64,000 nt of DNA from positions 3,100,001 to 3,164,000 of the forward strand of contig CAKKNE010000001.1 in NCBI GenBank assembly GCA_918797485.1. The letters run 5' to 3'. Each line of letters starts with the position of its first letter. Position 1 is the stretch's first letter. Of this stretch, positions 17,182 through 26,174 are shown piece by piece. The stretch is from Pelagomonas calceolata. Lineage: Eukaryota > Sar > Pelagophyceae > Pelagomonadales > Pelagomonadaceae. The position numbers and the translations under genes are program-made. The notes beneath the pieces are model-generated. The model saw only the letters and a list, made by a program, of their open reading frames with translations. It ran no database searches and was not told where the DNA came from.

Positions 17182-19038
17182 ATGGCGTGCTGGATGCGCA
17201 CCGCATCGATACTCATCGTCGCCGCGGCCGCCGACCGCGCGCCCTGCGCGAAGCGCCGCGACGCGCCGCTCGACTGCCCGCGCGCCACCGAGACTGACGT
17301 AAAGTGGACCTTCCACGACGCGCGCCGCACGGACAACGGCGACCGCTACTTCACGGCGCTCCCCGGCGGGACCTTCGTCGCGCGGAGCCGGGGCCCGCAG
17401 GGCTCGGTCCTCTGGGGCGACGGCACTCGAGCGCCGGACGTGCTTTTGTGCGGCGACGCGGCGCACAACGTCGCAGCACTACACGTGCCGGGCCTAGGAG
17501 TCGTGCTGCTCGGGGGCCGCTCGTCGCAGAAGGACGTGAGGAGGCGGCTCGCGGGCACGTGTCCGGAGGGCGTGGAGCGCGACCGGCGGAAGAGCGGCGT
17601 CCGCGCGTATCTTCTGAAGAAGGGTCATGTGGAGCCGCTCTTCGGCGGCCGTTCTATTATAGACGGCTCGGGCCGCGTGCCGGGCTGCGTCGAGGGGCGG
17701 TCGCGAGGCATGTGGTGCGAGTTCGACGGACGGCTCTCGGCGACGGTTTTCAGGGGCCGTCTGCATTTGTTCGCCCGCGCAAACGTGCGCATGGGCATCC
17801 GGGCCGTGCAGCACACGTCCGTGGACGTGAAGGCCTTTTCGAAGGGCCAAGTGCCGCTGCCCTGGAGGCGCTGGGAGCCCGTCGAGTTCGCTTCCTACTC
17901 GTTTTCGCGGTCCCACGTCTACTTCGCCTGCGTCGACGCGTTCGAGGATACGTTGGTCGCGCTGGCGCCCGTGTCGTTTCCCGAGAGAAAAGAAGCGGGC
18001 ATCTACGCGGCCTTTTCCATCGATGGGCGGGCGTGGTCGCCCTTGGTCAAAATCCGAGACAGCCCCTTCGCGGGCGAGCGCCAGGTCGACCACCCGGCCT
18101 GTGGATTATTGGTCGAGAAGGACGACGTCGTGTTGCACGTGCAGCGCGAGGTCGGCGGCATTAGGGACCACTACAACACCTCAGAACCATCAAAGGACTC
18201 GTCGCTCGCGCGCATGACCCTCTCACGACATGCTTTCGCGGACCTGGCTCATAACGCCCTGGCCACGATCGGCGACCCCCGCGCGCTCCATAGCTGTCGA
18301 ACGGTCTACGGCGCGCGCGGCGAGTACAGCGTCGTGACGACGGAGGACGCCATCCGTGGTAAAAGCGCGCGGCCGGCCTACGCCTGCGGTCTCAAGGCCC
18401 CCTACGGTCGTTTTGTAGATCTGGCGGACGGATCGGACCCCGCATTCTTCCTGGAAATCCCCAAGACGGGCTCCACGACCCTCAAGCGATGGCTCGGGCG
18501 GCCCTTCGCGGAGAACAAGAGAAATAAACGCTTTGAGATCCATAGAAGCTTCACGGTCGTCCGCGAGCCGTTGCAGCGCTTCCTGAGCGGCTACGGCACG
18601 GTCCGGCACCGCGCGTCTCGGTCGGGCCACTGGTGGCCCTTCAACACGACCATGAGTGAACCAGAGAAGTTCGAGGCCTTTGTGGATTTGCTGCGAAGGG
18701 AGGGCGACGGCCTCGTCACATCGCGGCCCAAAGAAGGATGTTTGTGGTTCCACGTCATGTCGCAGACCTGGTTCCTCGAATTGCTCGGGCGGCCGATCGA
18801 CCGCGTCTTGCGCCTCGAAAGTCTAGAGGATGATTTGAAGGTCCTGTTACGGGACCTGCCCTTGTTGGACCCCCGCAACCAGACGCTCGAGCCGTCGCTG
18901 CCGCCGAAGCAGAACACCGTCGAGGGCAACTTCGACACGCGCACGTTGTTGAAGACGAGTCCCCGCGGCGTGCGAAGCGCGTTGCTGTACCTCCGGCAGG
19001 ACTACGAATGCTTGGGGTACGAGGTCCCTGTAATGTAA
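17182..19038 (+). CDS. Propeller domain fused to a carbohydrate sulfotransferase
   Basis: Starts MACWMRTASILIVAAAADRA, a signal peptide or anchor, so the Golgi lumen or secretion is expected. Residues about 40-400 form a repeated WD/sialidase-like beta pattern (GGTFVARSRGPQGSVLWG, GRLHLFARANVRMG, GIYAAFSIDGRAWSPLV, GLLVEKDDVVLHVQREV). Residues about 420-619 are a sulfotransferase: FLEIPKTGSTTLKRWL is the PAPS 5'-phosphosulfate loop and FTVVREPLQRFLSGYG the 3'-phosphate loop. A late DYECLGYE resembles the end of HNK-1/chondroitin-type enzymes. It would move sulfate from PAPS to a glycan; the acceptor is unknown. The propeller could bind that glycan (inference). Confidence 0.82.
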   Translation: MACWMRTASILIVAAAADRAPCAKRRDAPLDCPRATETDVKWTFHDARRTDNGDRYFTALPGGTFVARSRGPQGSVLWGDGTRAPDVLLCGDAAHNVAALHVPGLGVVLLGGRSSQKDVRRRLAGTCPEGVERDRRKSGVRAYLLKKGHVEPLFGGRSIIDGSGRVPGCVEGRSRGMWCEFDGRLSATVFRGRLHLFARANVRMGIRAVQHTSVDVKAFSKGQVPLPWRRWEPVEFASYSFSRSHVYFACVDAFEDTLVALAPVSFPERKEAGIYAAFSIDGRAWSPLVKIRDSPFAGERQVDHPACGLLVEKDDVVLHVQREVGGIRDHYNTSEPSKDSSLARMTLSRHAFADLAHNALATIGDPRALHSCRTVYGARGEYSVVTTEDAIRGKSARPAYACGLKAPYGRFVDLADGSDPAFFLEIPKTGSTTLKRWLGRPFAENKRNKRFEIHRSFTVVREPLQRFLSGYGTVRHRASRSGHWWPFNTTMSEPEKFEAFVDLLRREGDGLVTSRPKEGCLWFHVMSQTWFLELLGRPIDRVLRLESLEDDLKVLLRDLPLLDPRNQTLEPSLPPKQNTVEGNFDTRTLLKTSPRGVRSALLYLRQDYECLGYEVPVM

Positions 19039-19069
19039 TAGTACAATTAACAGTCACGACAACATGCGT

Positions 19070-20190
19070 CTAGGGCGACAGGTCTCGGCGCTGGCGCGCG
19101 ACGAGCTCCGCGCGCCGAGCCGTCCGCGGGGAACGCGGGCTTGCGGGCGCGTGGTCCCACAACAACTTGCAGTGCACCGAGTGGACCGCGACGGTGGCCA
19201 CGACTGCGACCACGACCCAGACGACGACCAACGCGACGGGCGCTTTCCGGAAGGCGCTGCCCAGGATGCCCCAGTCGTCCTCCGCCAACCTGCGTGGAAA
19301 TCAAATTTTGGGCGCCCAACGCCATCGACGCGACGTCGTCCCCGTAACTGCATCTGCTCCATTCCTGCGTCTGCTCGATGGCGTTCAGGATAACCCAACT
19401 CACTACTGGTTGATTTCCACACGGCCGCCGACGCCCCCACGAAGGACTGCACCGTGTAGGCCCGCACGAGCGCCGACGGCAGCTGCAGGAGCTGCGTCGC
19501 GAGCCAAGCGACGGCAAAGAAGGCCAGCGACGCGTCGCAGCGCGTCGCGAGGAAGTAGAGCGTGACCATCTCGTCGCAGCCATACGCACTTCCTAATAAT
19601 GCCACCGTCACGACGCGCCACGCGACGGAGTAGTCTCCGGTGGATATCCTACGCTTCCACTCCCTGTCCAGCACGCGCAGCAACCGGACGACGTCCCTCG
19701 GGAGATATTTCCGAATCTTCTTGCCCTCGCGACTCTTGTCCAGCACGAGCGCGACCTTGTCGGTGTAGACGTAGCGGATGCCCACGAACCAGACGCAGTC
19801 GAGCATCTGCCAGGCCTGGTACAGGAAGCCGGCCCGCAGCCACCCGAGCCGCGCGACCAGATAGAATATCGTCAACAGGCCGATGGGCATCGCGTAGTAC
19901 AGCGGCGGCAGTAGCCGCCGACAGCCCTGGACGGCCACGTAGCCTAGAAAGTAGGCGTAGAGCGGGATGTGCTTGAGCAGCCAGTTCTTCATCGTCAGGA
20001 GCGCGGCGCCGACCTCCTTGTTCAGGAGCACGAGCGCAACAATTAAACCCACGAGGACCATGAGTTTGAAGCACTCGTGCGTGAGGTCGGGCTCGTCGTC
20101 GCTGTCCTCGTCGTCGCGTGCGGCCGGCGCCGCGGCGCGCAGATCGTCCGCGCTGGCGGTCGGCACGAGCTGAAGCGACGACGACGGCAT
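19070..20190 (-). CDS. Multi-pass membrane protein, unknown, interrupted by an introner
   Basis: Two exons, 20190-19433 and 19289-19070 (minus strand), 325 residues. An acidic N-terminus (RDDEDSDDEPDL) precedes several hydrophobic helices (LMVLVGLIVALVLL, IPLYAYFLGYVAVQG, YYAMPIGLLTIFYLVARLG, VVTVALLGSAYG, FFAVAWLATQLLQLP) and, in exon 2, VALVVVWVVVAVVATVAV. Splicing at GC/GTCGGCGG and CACGCAG/GTTGGCGG gives FVGALAEDDWGIL and leads straight into the hydrophobic exon 2; without splicing, the frame becomes Arg/Ser-rich. Family not recognised; the topology resembles choline-transporter-like proteins only in general outline. Confidence 0.8.
19290..19432 (-). mobile_element. Introner A (143-bp transposon-like intron)
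   Basis: On the minus strand the element starts CGTGTGGAAATCAA and ends TTGATTTCCACGCAG, forming perfect inner inverted repeats. It is flanked by GTCGGCGG and GTTGGCGG, an 8-bp target duplication with one change. The first copy supplies the 5' GT and the element's end supplies the 3' AG, so splicing rebuilds the uninterrupted gene. Inside are TCGATGGCGT and ACGCCATCGA. Its internal sequence aligns with introner B on the plus strand, so it lies antisense to its host gene. Confidence 0.88.
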
Positions 20191-20414
20191 GTTAGTGCAT
20201 CTCTGCTTCTTCTAATCCAGCGCTGCGGCTGCGTCGGCTCGCGCGCAGCGTTTTGCTGCTTTTTTGCTGGTTTGAGGTTTGAGGGGATGCGGCAACGCGC
20301 GCGCCGAATTCGTGCGAGTTCGCGCTGCGTGGGAATGCTGCGGTAACGTTTAGCGTCAAATCACCATTTATAAAGGCGTTCACGCAACAGGTACGCCTAC
20401 GCGCTTGCTTTTGC

Positions 20415-20437
20415 GCTAGTGTCTTACATCCGCTAGC
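20415..20437 (+). promoter_or_regulatory. Split-palindrome upstream motif, copy 3
   Basis: GCTAGTGTCTTAC, then AT, then CCGCTAGC, 132 bp upstream of the ATG at 20570, in the common orientation. Confidence 0.5.
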
Positions 20438-20569
20438 TCGGCTAAGCTGCCTCGCGCGCGTGCTGGCCCGCTGAGGCCATTACAGCCGGCTCCTGAGTCG
20501 TTCGTGACAGCATCACTCGTTTCGTGCGCGCAGCCCTCGTTTCGTGCACGTCTTCGATCGCTGTGCAGC

Positions 20570-21279
20570 AATGGCGCTTCGCAGAGCGTCTACTCTCCTG
20601 CCAGCCGCCGCGGCACCGATAGCCCTGTGCAGCACGCGGCCGACGCCGTCGGAGCGGGAGGCGCTGCGGGACCGCGCGGAACGCGAAGGTACCTGAGAGC
20701 GGTGTGTGCCCGGCCAGGCCACAGCAGGCACGACGCCGGTCGTGCCCCGAGGACCCTCCACTAAATGCGGACGTGGCCATCGACGTGGGATTATTTAGAA
20801 CGACGGCCGCCACGAAGCGGCGCTGGGCGCACCAGCGCCTCGCGGGCGCCGCGCTGACGCGGTTCGTGCAGCTGAATTTGGAGGACGCGGACCCATACCG
20901 CTTGTCGTCTATTGCTAGAGCCGAGGCGCGCAAGGCGACCGACCACGCTGAAAGCTGTGTTGCCGTCCTGATGGACCCGCGCCGCGGCAGCGACGCCCTC
21001 GAGGCCGCCCTGGGCGAGGCCCCCTCGAACCTGAAGGGCCTCGTCGGGCTCGCCCGGAGTATCTGTACAAAGGACGTCGCTTCTGTAAGTCTGACCGGCG
21101 GCTCATCACAGCTCCCCGGCCTGCGTCGCGCGCTCGCGCGGGCGCTGCCCCAGAACTGGCGGCTGCTGCCGGCGGAGGGCGACTCTGCTACTCTCTCTTG
21201 GCGAGCCGTCGCTGAGAAGGCTGCTGCTCGCGACATCGCGTGGGCGGAACTTGATGTGCCCACCCATGTAAGAACATGA
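20570..21279 (+). CDS. Presequence-bearing protein with Hsp70-like C-terminal signature (exon joint unresolved)
   Basis: A first segment from the ATG at 20570 (MALRRASTLLPAAAAPIAL) looks like an organelle presequence and stops by about 20700. A second frame, open from about 20704 to 21279, carries protein-like sequence: ADVAIDVGLFRTTAATKRRW, ALTRFVQLNLEDADPY, ASVSLTGGSSQLPGLRRALA. The last resembles the VxLVGGSSRIPxV motif of Hsp70 proteins, but the rest of Hsp70 is absent. An intron between about 20640 and 20725 is likely; I cannot fix its borders, since more than one GT/AG pair keeps frame. Function unknown; a reduced Hsp70-like domain is a weak inference. Confidence 0.5.
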
Positions 21280-21283
21280 TGTT

Positions 21284-21690
21284 TTAGTGCCTACTCCGGG
21301 TAAGCATTGCCGCCAATGCCCCGACTGCGAGGCCGAGCGCTATCGCGCGCCACGCGCTCGTCGGCGCCGCGCCGCCGCCGCCGCAGGACGCGAGGAGGAG
21401 CGCGTCGGACGCGGTCGCCGGCCGCCGGCTCCCGCGGGCCACGAGGCCCCGGGCGGCGTAGAGGTCGTGCTTCGTGACCAGAAATTCGCGGACCTCCGCT
21501 AGCGTGCGATAGACCGGCGCGAGCTTCTCGCGCACGTTGATGGCTGATTTCGTGCCGTCGGCGCCGTAGCGTTGGCCCTGCGCGTAGGTTCGTGGCCGGT
21601 CGCGGTCAGGTATTCATTCACCGCCTCCGGGTCGTATGGCGCCAGGTTGATGGCGAAGTGATCCAGCGTTTCCTAGCGCGCCGTCGCCAC
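21284..21690 (-). pseudogene. Tail-anchored protein gene with a frame break
   Basis: From 21284 leftward the last 110 codons read GADGTKSAINVREKLAPVYR, a helical body, and a C-terminal hydrophobic tail (IALGLAVGALAAML). Upstream, a different frame reads LDHFAINLAPYDPEAVNEYL and then meets the first frame near 21600 after a one-base shift. An in-frame stop precedes this part, although it sits in a possible acceptor (CGCTAG). No ATG start was found. Either a decaying gene or a sequence error plus a missed 5' exon. Family not recognised. Confidence 0.4.
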
Positions 21691-21797
21691 GAGGCGTGCG
21701 AGCGACCCACAAGGCCTCGAGTGCGGGTCGTCAGTGACTCCGGGGCCTAAATCACTTTCATATTACACAACTTGGATGCGGAGGAGGGATGCCGCGA

Positions 21798-22163
21798 CTA
21801 CGTCAAGTCCGGGAGTTCGTCGGCGTCCGCGTCCGTGAGGCCCGTCGGTGCGGTCGGCGCGGCGGGCGGCGCCTTTACAAGAACTGCCACGACGATCGAC
21901 TTGGCGTTTTCTGCAGCTGCCACGACGCCCGGCCAGGCCGCGACGATGTCCGGCCAGGCCAACGCCACCGCGGCACAGAACGAGACGTACCACATGAATC
22001 GCGGGTAGAGTTGACAGAATGAGATGAGATGCGCCATGAATATCGACGTGTAGAGCGCCTGCCGGGGCGTCAATCCGAGGTGCTGGGTGACCACCTTGCT
22101 CAGCGTGCTGGGCTGAAGCTCCACCGCAGATGCCGCAACGGCCGCCGCGGTGTTTGTCGCCAT
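21798..22163 (-). CDS. Small two-helix membrane protein, unknown
   Basis: A 121-residue frame (MATNTAAAVAASAVELQPST) with two hydrophobic helices (LYTSIFMAHLISFCQLYPRF plus MWYVSFCAAVALAWP, and IVAAWPGVVAAAENAKSIVV) and an acidic end (LTDADADELPDLT). The ATG start is clean. The composition fits neighbouring genes. Not recognised. Confidence 0.55.
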   Translation of the reverse strand: MATNTAAAVAASAVELQPSTLSKVVTQHLGLTPRQALYTSIFMAHLISFCQLYPRFMWYVSFCAAVALAWPDIVAAWPGVVAAAENAKSIVVAVLVKAPPAAPTAPTGLTDADADELPDLT

Positions 22164-22597
22164 CGTGTTGGCGAGCTCACGCGCGCTTTCGTGGATCAGC
22201 GCAGCGACGCTGCGGCACAGCGATCGTACCGGTGCTGTGACGGCGCGGTGGAGGTCGGCGTCGCGGCGACGCTGAGGATGAGCGCTGGACGCAAAGCGGC
22301 TGGTAGCGGCACCACGGTGCGGCGCGGCGGCTAATTTCGCACGCGTCCGAGCGCGACACGATGTCTGTTGAGTCTACGCTAACCAGCCTGGCGCACGGGC
22401 CCGGACAGGCGGCGTACGCGGCTCTAAACTGCTTAACCGCATCGCGTCCAAAATTGTGCACGGGTTTTGACCCCCAGCCCAGTCGTAGAACGTTCCTGGC
22501 TTAGCCATCCCATGGTCGAGCTGCCTTTCGTTGTTTTTCAAATTGTCCAGATTTTGTGAGAGCAGAGCACAAGAGCTTCGGGACAAAACGTACGCGC
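22164..22597. other. Divergent intergenic region
   Basis: About 430 bp with several short frames, none convincing, and no copy of the recurrent motifs. Confidence 0.5.
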
Positions 22598-24320
22598 ATG
22601 AAGCGCCGGGCCACGAAAGAGCCGCAGCACAAAATTCCTGGTTGGTTGGTGACTGCGTGCGATAGCGCTGCCGAAAGAGCCGAGGGCGACACTCCCGCAG
22701 GGGCAGCCAACAAACTGGTGCAGGCCTACAGCTGCCCGCTGCTCTATCGCACGCCGAAATCTGCGCGGTGGTGGGCCAGGAGGCAGAAAGTCCGACTGAC
22801 CCACCTGGAGCTGCTGGAAATTATCGAAGAGGTTACGTCGGCCAATGCGTACGCGTTCCACCGCCGGCTAAAGGACCGTGTGCATGGCATTGGCAAGGGT
22901 GCGCGCTTGTTGCGGCAGACGACGCAGGACGAGTGCCGAACGCGCGCCGTGCAGCTGGCGCACGCGCTCCTGCGCAAGGCGCAGACCGACATCATCGGAA
23001 AGGCCAGGAACCGCTGGAAAGATGTGGAGGTCCGCGTCGACCGCCTCAAGGCGAGCCTCGAGGCGAAAAAGGGCGTCAAAGGCCGCAGCACCTTCGACTA
23101 CGACAGTCCCGCGGCCACAAACATGATCCGCCGCGGCGAGTTCAAAGGGCTGCGCGTGGGCGGCTGCAGCTTCGGCAGCGGTAAGGACATGATGCGCGCG
23201 GTCGTCGCGCATGCCAACGGCGTCGGTATCAGTGAAGTGGACGGCTACTACGCGGTGGTGAGCGTCGACGCCGGCCAGGTGCAGGAAGGGGAGACTGGGA
23301 CGACGATGGCTTGTCGTATGGAAGACATCGCCGTGCCGGGCGCCTTGAGGGACGACTTTATCGGCACGCTCCAGCAACGTTGTGACAGCGTCGCGCAGAC
23401 GAAAATCGGGCATGGCGTCCTCGTCGCAGCTGCATCGGCCACGTGCACGGAGTTTTTCAACTTGCGTGCGGCCTTGGAAAACCGCCTCCCGACCCAGATC
23501 AAGCTGCTGGCCCGTATTTTCCGGGATGAAAAGTTCTCCGGGTACGATGGCATTGGGGCGCGCTGGGGTAGCATGTTGCCCCAGGCCCGAGACGCGTTCA
23601 TCTGTGTGGAAATCAAATTTCAGGCACCCCACGCCATCGACGTGAGTACGGCGTCTGCTCGATGGCGTGGAGGCCGACGACTTCAGGTGAAGCAACCTAA
23701 CTCAGTCTATGATTTCCACACAGGCGTTCATCGCGAAGATGGAGCGCGATTACAATGCGTCGGAGGCAAAAAAGAATGCGACGTCGTTCCATCTCGCGAA
23801 CGTCGAAATGTCTCGAGACCCTTCGGTCCAGTCGGCGTTCGGAGAGGGTCGGAATTGGCGTTCGGACCGGCCGACGCCGATGGTCCACGAGTTTACGCAA
23901 TCGATGCATCTATATTTTAAGAAGTTTGGAATCCTGCCGGACGGCTGCAAGTTGGTGATCGTCAAGGGCCGCTACTTCTACCAAGAAGAGACGATGCTGC
24001 CCGGTCTGGAGCTGCTGCCGCGGGACGCAGTGCGGACAAAACGGTACTATGGCCTGCGGGAGGGGCAGCAACCGAACGGCATGGTCGGGCGCGGTGCCGG
24101 TGCACAGGTCATCGAGTGCGGCGTGCATCAACTCCTCTTGCTGCAGGAGCGGGCCGACGTGTTGTTCACCGCTGACGTTGTCGAGTACTTTAAGAAAGAA
24201 CAAGCCGAGTATCAGGAACGGCATAGCAATGGCAGCAAGAGACGCGGCGATTACCCGCCCCACGACTCGCTCGTCGACTGCACGATGAGGATGCCGGTGC
24301 GCCTCGTGCAGTTCGACTAG
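22598..24320 (+). CDS. Hypothetical basic protein, 530 residues, interrupted by an introner
   Basis: Exons 22598-23593 and 23724-24320 if the GC-AG intron is used. The start MKRRATKEPQHKIPGWLVTA is the first ATG; the frame opens 42 bp earlier. The N-terminal half is basic and helical (LLEIIEEVTSANAYAFHRRL, RKAQTDIIGKARNRWKDVEV). The middle has GGCSFGSGKDMMRAVVAHAN. Exon 2 reads AKMERDYNASEAKKNATSFH then an ordered C-terminus (LVIVKGRYFYQEETMLPG, LLLLQERADVLFTADVVEYF). No family is recognised. Joining at the target duplication yields ARDAFIAKMERD, a seamless frame, which supports both exons being real. Confidence 0.75.
23594..23723 (+). mobile_element. Introner B (130-bp transposon-like intron, probable GC-AG)
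   Basis: Flanked by perfect 8-bp duplications GCGTTCAT (23594-23601 and 23724-23731). The element runs 23602-23723 with ends CTGTGTGGAAATCA and TGATTTCCACACAG, a perfect 14-bp inverted repeat. Exact restoration of the gene needs a 5' splice site in the first duplicate, which begins GC rather than GT. An alternative GT donor at 23606 also keeps frame but would add four residues. Inside are CACGCCATCGACG and CTCGATGGCGTGG. Confidence 0.92.
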
Positions 24321-24409
24321 TCTGGGCCTTAGTTTAAGTTGTAGGTGTTGTTGACTCGTCGAGAACGCATCACTAGCGAGGGGTGCTTTGCTTCTCCGCG
24401 GGCGCGGCC

Positions 24410-24705
24410 CCGAGCTCGCCGCACGCCGCCCCAAACTCGCGGCGCCGATAACGAGCGCCCTCGCGGCGGCGCGTGGCGCCCGCGAGCACCTCAAACCGCC
24501 GCGCGAAGACGGCCATAAGCGACGCGACCCGCGACAGCGGCGGCGGCCACGCCGAGCGGCGAGCTCGCCGAGCGCCGCCCCAAACTCACGGCGCCGATGA
24601 CGAGCGCCCTCGCGGCGGCGCGTGGCGCCTGCGAGCGCCTCAAACCGCCGCGCGACGACGGCCATAAGCGACGCGACCCGCGACAACGGCTGCCACGGGC
24701 CGGCA
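24410..24705. repeat. 149-bp tandem duplication
   Basis: Two adjacent copies (about 24410-24558 and 24559-24705), closely similar, each containing GCCGCCCCAAACTC and CATAAGCGACGCGACCCGCG. The period is not a multiple of three. The minus strand around it reads like protein (CLSYYFFLTPRRDAYLVRRG, LDIHVRGDVAVELISKAHDA at 24720-24860) into the first copy, so this may be the broken end of a former minus-strand gene. The 680-bp gap 24321-25001 holds no confident gene. Confidence 0.7.
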
Positions 24706-25120
24706 TCGTGAGCTTTCGATATCAATTCGACGGCGACGTCGCCTCGAACATGGATATCAAGCACCTCACGGGCGTCAGTGAGGCCGCCGCCTCGTCGCAC
24801 GAGATAGGCGTCGCGTCGCGGCGTCAGGAAGAAGTAGTATGAGAGGCACTCCGCGCGGCGACCTCGCGGGCAGTGTTCTCGGATCGAGGTGGTTCGCGAG
24901 TACATAGATGCCACGGGGGCGTTTAGGATCGCTCCGGCACTCTACGGACCCGTGACCACAACAGTAGAGCAGCAGATGAAAATTCCTACATCATTGCAAG
25001 TATGTCTGCTCGAGGTGTGGGGTGTCGCGCGTCAGCGCAGCGTGGATTGACTCGCTTTGGCGCGAAGGGTTCCGACGGACCGGCGGTCAGACTGCAGTTT
25101 TTTAAGCACAGCTGCAGCAG

Positions 25121-25750
25121 TACGTGTCGACCGAAGCTCTCCAGCTGTATGCGCGGCACTGCAAGGGCGCCGAGCGGTCGCAGCGCTGCGCAGAGACCCG
25201 GCGAACCATCGAGGATGCAGCGCACGCGCTGGCACATCCGGGTACGACGCCCGGCGCCATGCGCCACTACCACGCGCGGCACGGCTGCACGCGGTGCACG
25301 CCGGAGGCCGCCGCGGCCTGTGCGGAATTCCCACGAATTGTGGAGATCGGCGCGGGCCGGGGCCACTGGGCGCGGGCGCTCGGAGACGCGGGCGTCGCCG
25401 TCGAGGCGTACGACGACGGCTCGGCGCTGCCCGGCCGCGGTCCGCCCGTGTTTCCCGTTAATAGGGGAGACGGCCTGGCCGCGGTGAGAGCCAGCCCGGA
25501 CGCCGCGCTGTTACTGGTCTTCCCGCCGCCGACGCCCATGGCTCTGGACGCGCTCGACGCGTTCGCGGGGCGCGTCGTGCTCTACGCGGGCGAGCCGCGC
25601 GGCGGCGCGAACGGCACGGACGCCTTCTTCGACGCCTTGGACGCGCGATACTACGTCGCGGCGACGGTCGCGCTGGATCCGTTCCCGGGCGGGGTCGAGA
25701 AGCTGTTCGTGCTGCGGCGGCGGCGTTTTAGGTGGTGGTGGTTTTGGTAA
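25121..25750 (+). CDS. SAM-dependent methyltransferase-like protein
   Basis: The frame opens after an acceptor-like CAGCAG at 25115-25120; its first codons are not ATG, so a short upstream exon probably supplies the start (an ATG with presequence-like residues lies at 25002 in another frame). Motif I of class I methyltransferases is clear: RIVEIGAGRGHWARALGDAG, then VEAYDD and ALLLVFPPPTP. The end is Arg/Trp-rich (LRRRRFRWWWFW). Substrate unknown. About 210 residues, short for the family but with a complete Rossmann core. Confidence 0.65.
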   Translation, partial: YVSTEALQLYARHCKGAERSQRCAETRRTIEDAAHALAHPGTTPGAMRHYHARHGCTRCTPEAAAACAEFPRIVEIGAGRGHWARALGDAGVAVEAYDDGSALPGRGPPVFPVNRGDGLAAVRASPDAALLLVFPPPTPMALDALDAFAGRVVLYAGEPRGGANGTDAFFDALDARYYVAATVALDPFPGGVEKLFVLRRRRFRWWWFW

Positions 25751-26015
25751 TTTGTGTCACGTGTTTGAATCGGATGATGTCTGCAAAAGGACTCCAAGGG
25801 CGACGCGCTCTACACGTCCTAGGTCGCGGCGATGGCGTCGAGTAAGCATCCTCTTCAACGGTCCCTAGTAGAAAGAAGCGCCCGCCGCTTTGTGGTGGAG
25901 AAGGATAGTTGCTATTACTCGTACTTAGAGTCCGCGCCTTGCACCCGAATATCATTAATGAAATTTGATCTCAGCTTTCGGCAATGAGCCACTTTTGAGG
26001 GGGCGATGTTCCTGC

Positions 26016-26034
26016 GAGAGAGAGAGAGAGAGAG
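26016..26034 (+). repeat. GA dinucleotide microsatellite
   Basis: GA repeated about nine times, between the methyltransferase and the ARM-RING gene. Confidence 0.9.
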
Positions 26035-26063
26035 CCACTTATTGAACCCACAGGTTCCTGCAG

Positions 26064-26085
26064 GCTAGCGGGCTGAAGACACTAG
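26064..26085 (-). promoter_or_regulatory. Split-palindrome upstream motif, copy 4
   Basis: Minus strand: CTAGTGTCTTCAG then CCCGCTAGC, 90 bp upstream of the plus-strand ATG at 26175. Orientation is opposite to most other copies. Confidence 0.45.
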
Positions 26086-26174
26086 ACATCAACTCAGTGT
26101 CTGTCGATAAAACACAGAAATCGGTACAAAGCACCGCCACGCAGCCCACCCAGCAGCGCGAGATTGCACGGCCC

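Noticed and set aside
20442-21263. Minus-strand 273-codon frame
   Set aside because: Arg/Ser-rich shadow of the better plus-strand frame; no motif.
24700-24914. Minus-strand peptide (CLSYYFFLTPRRDAYL) as a full gene
   Set aside because: It looks like protein but runs into the tandem duplication and then the antisense of another gene; kept only as a note.
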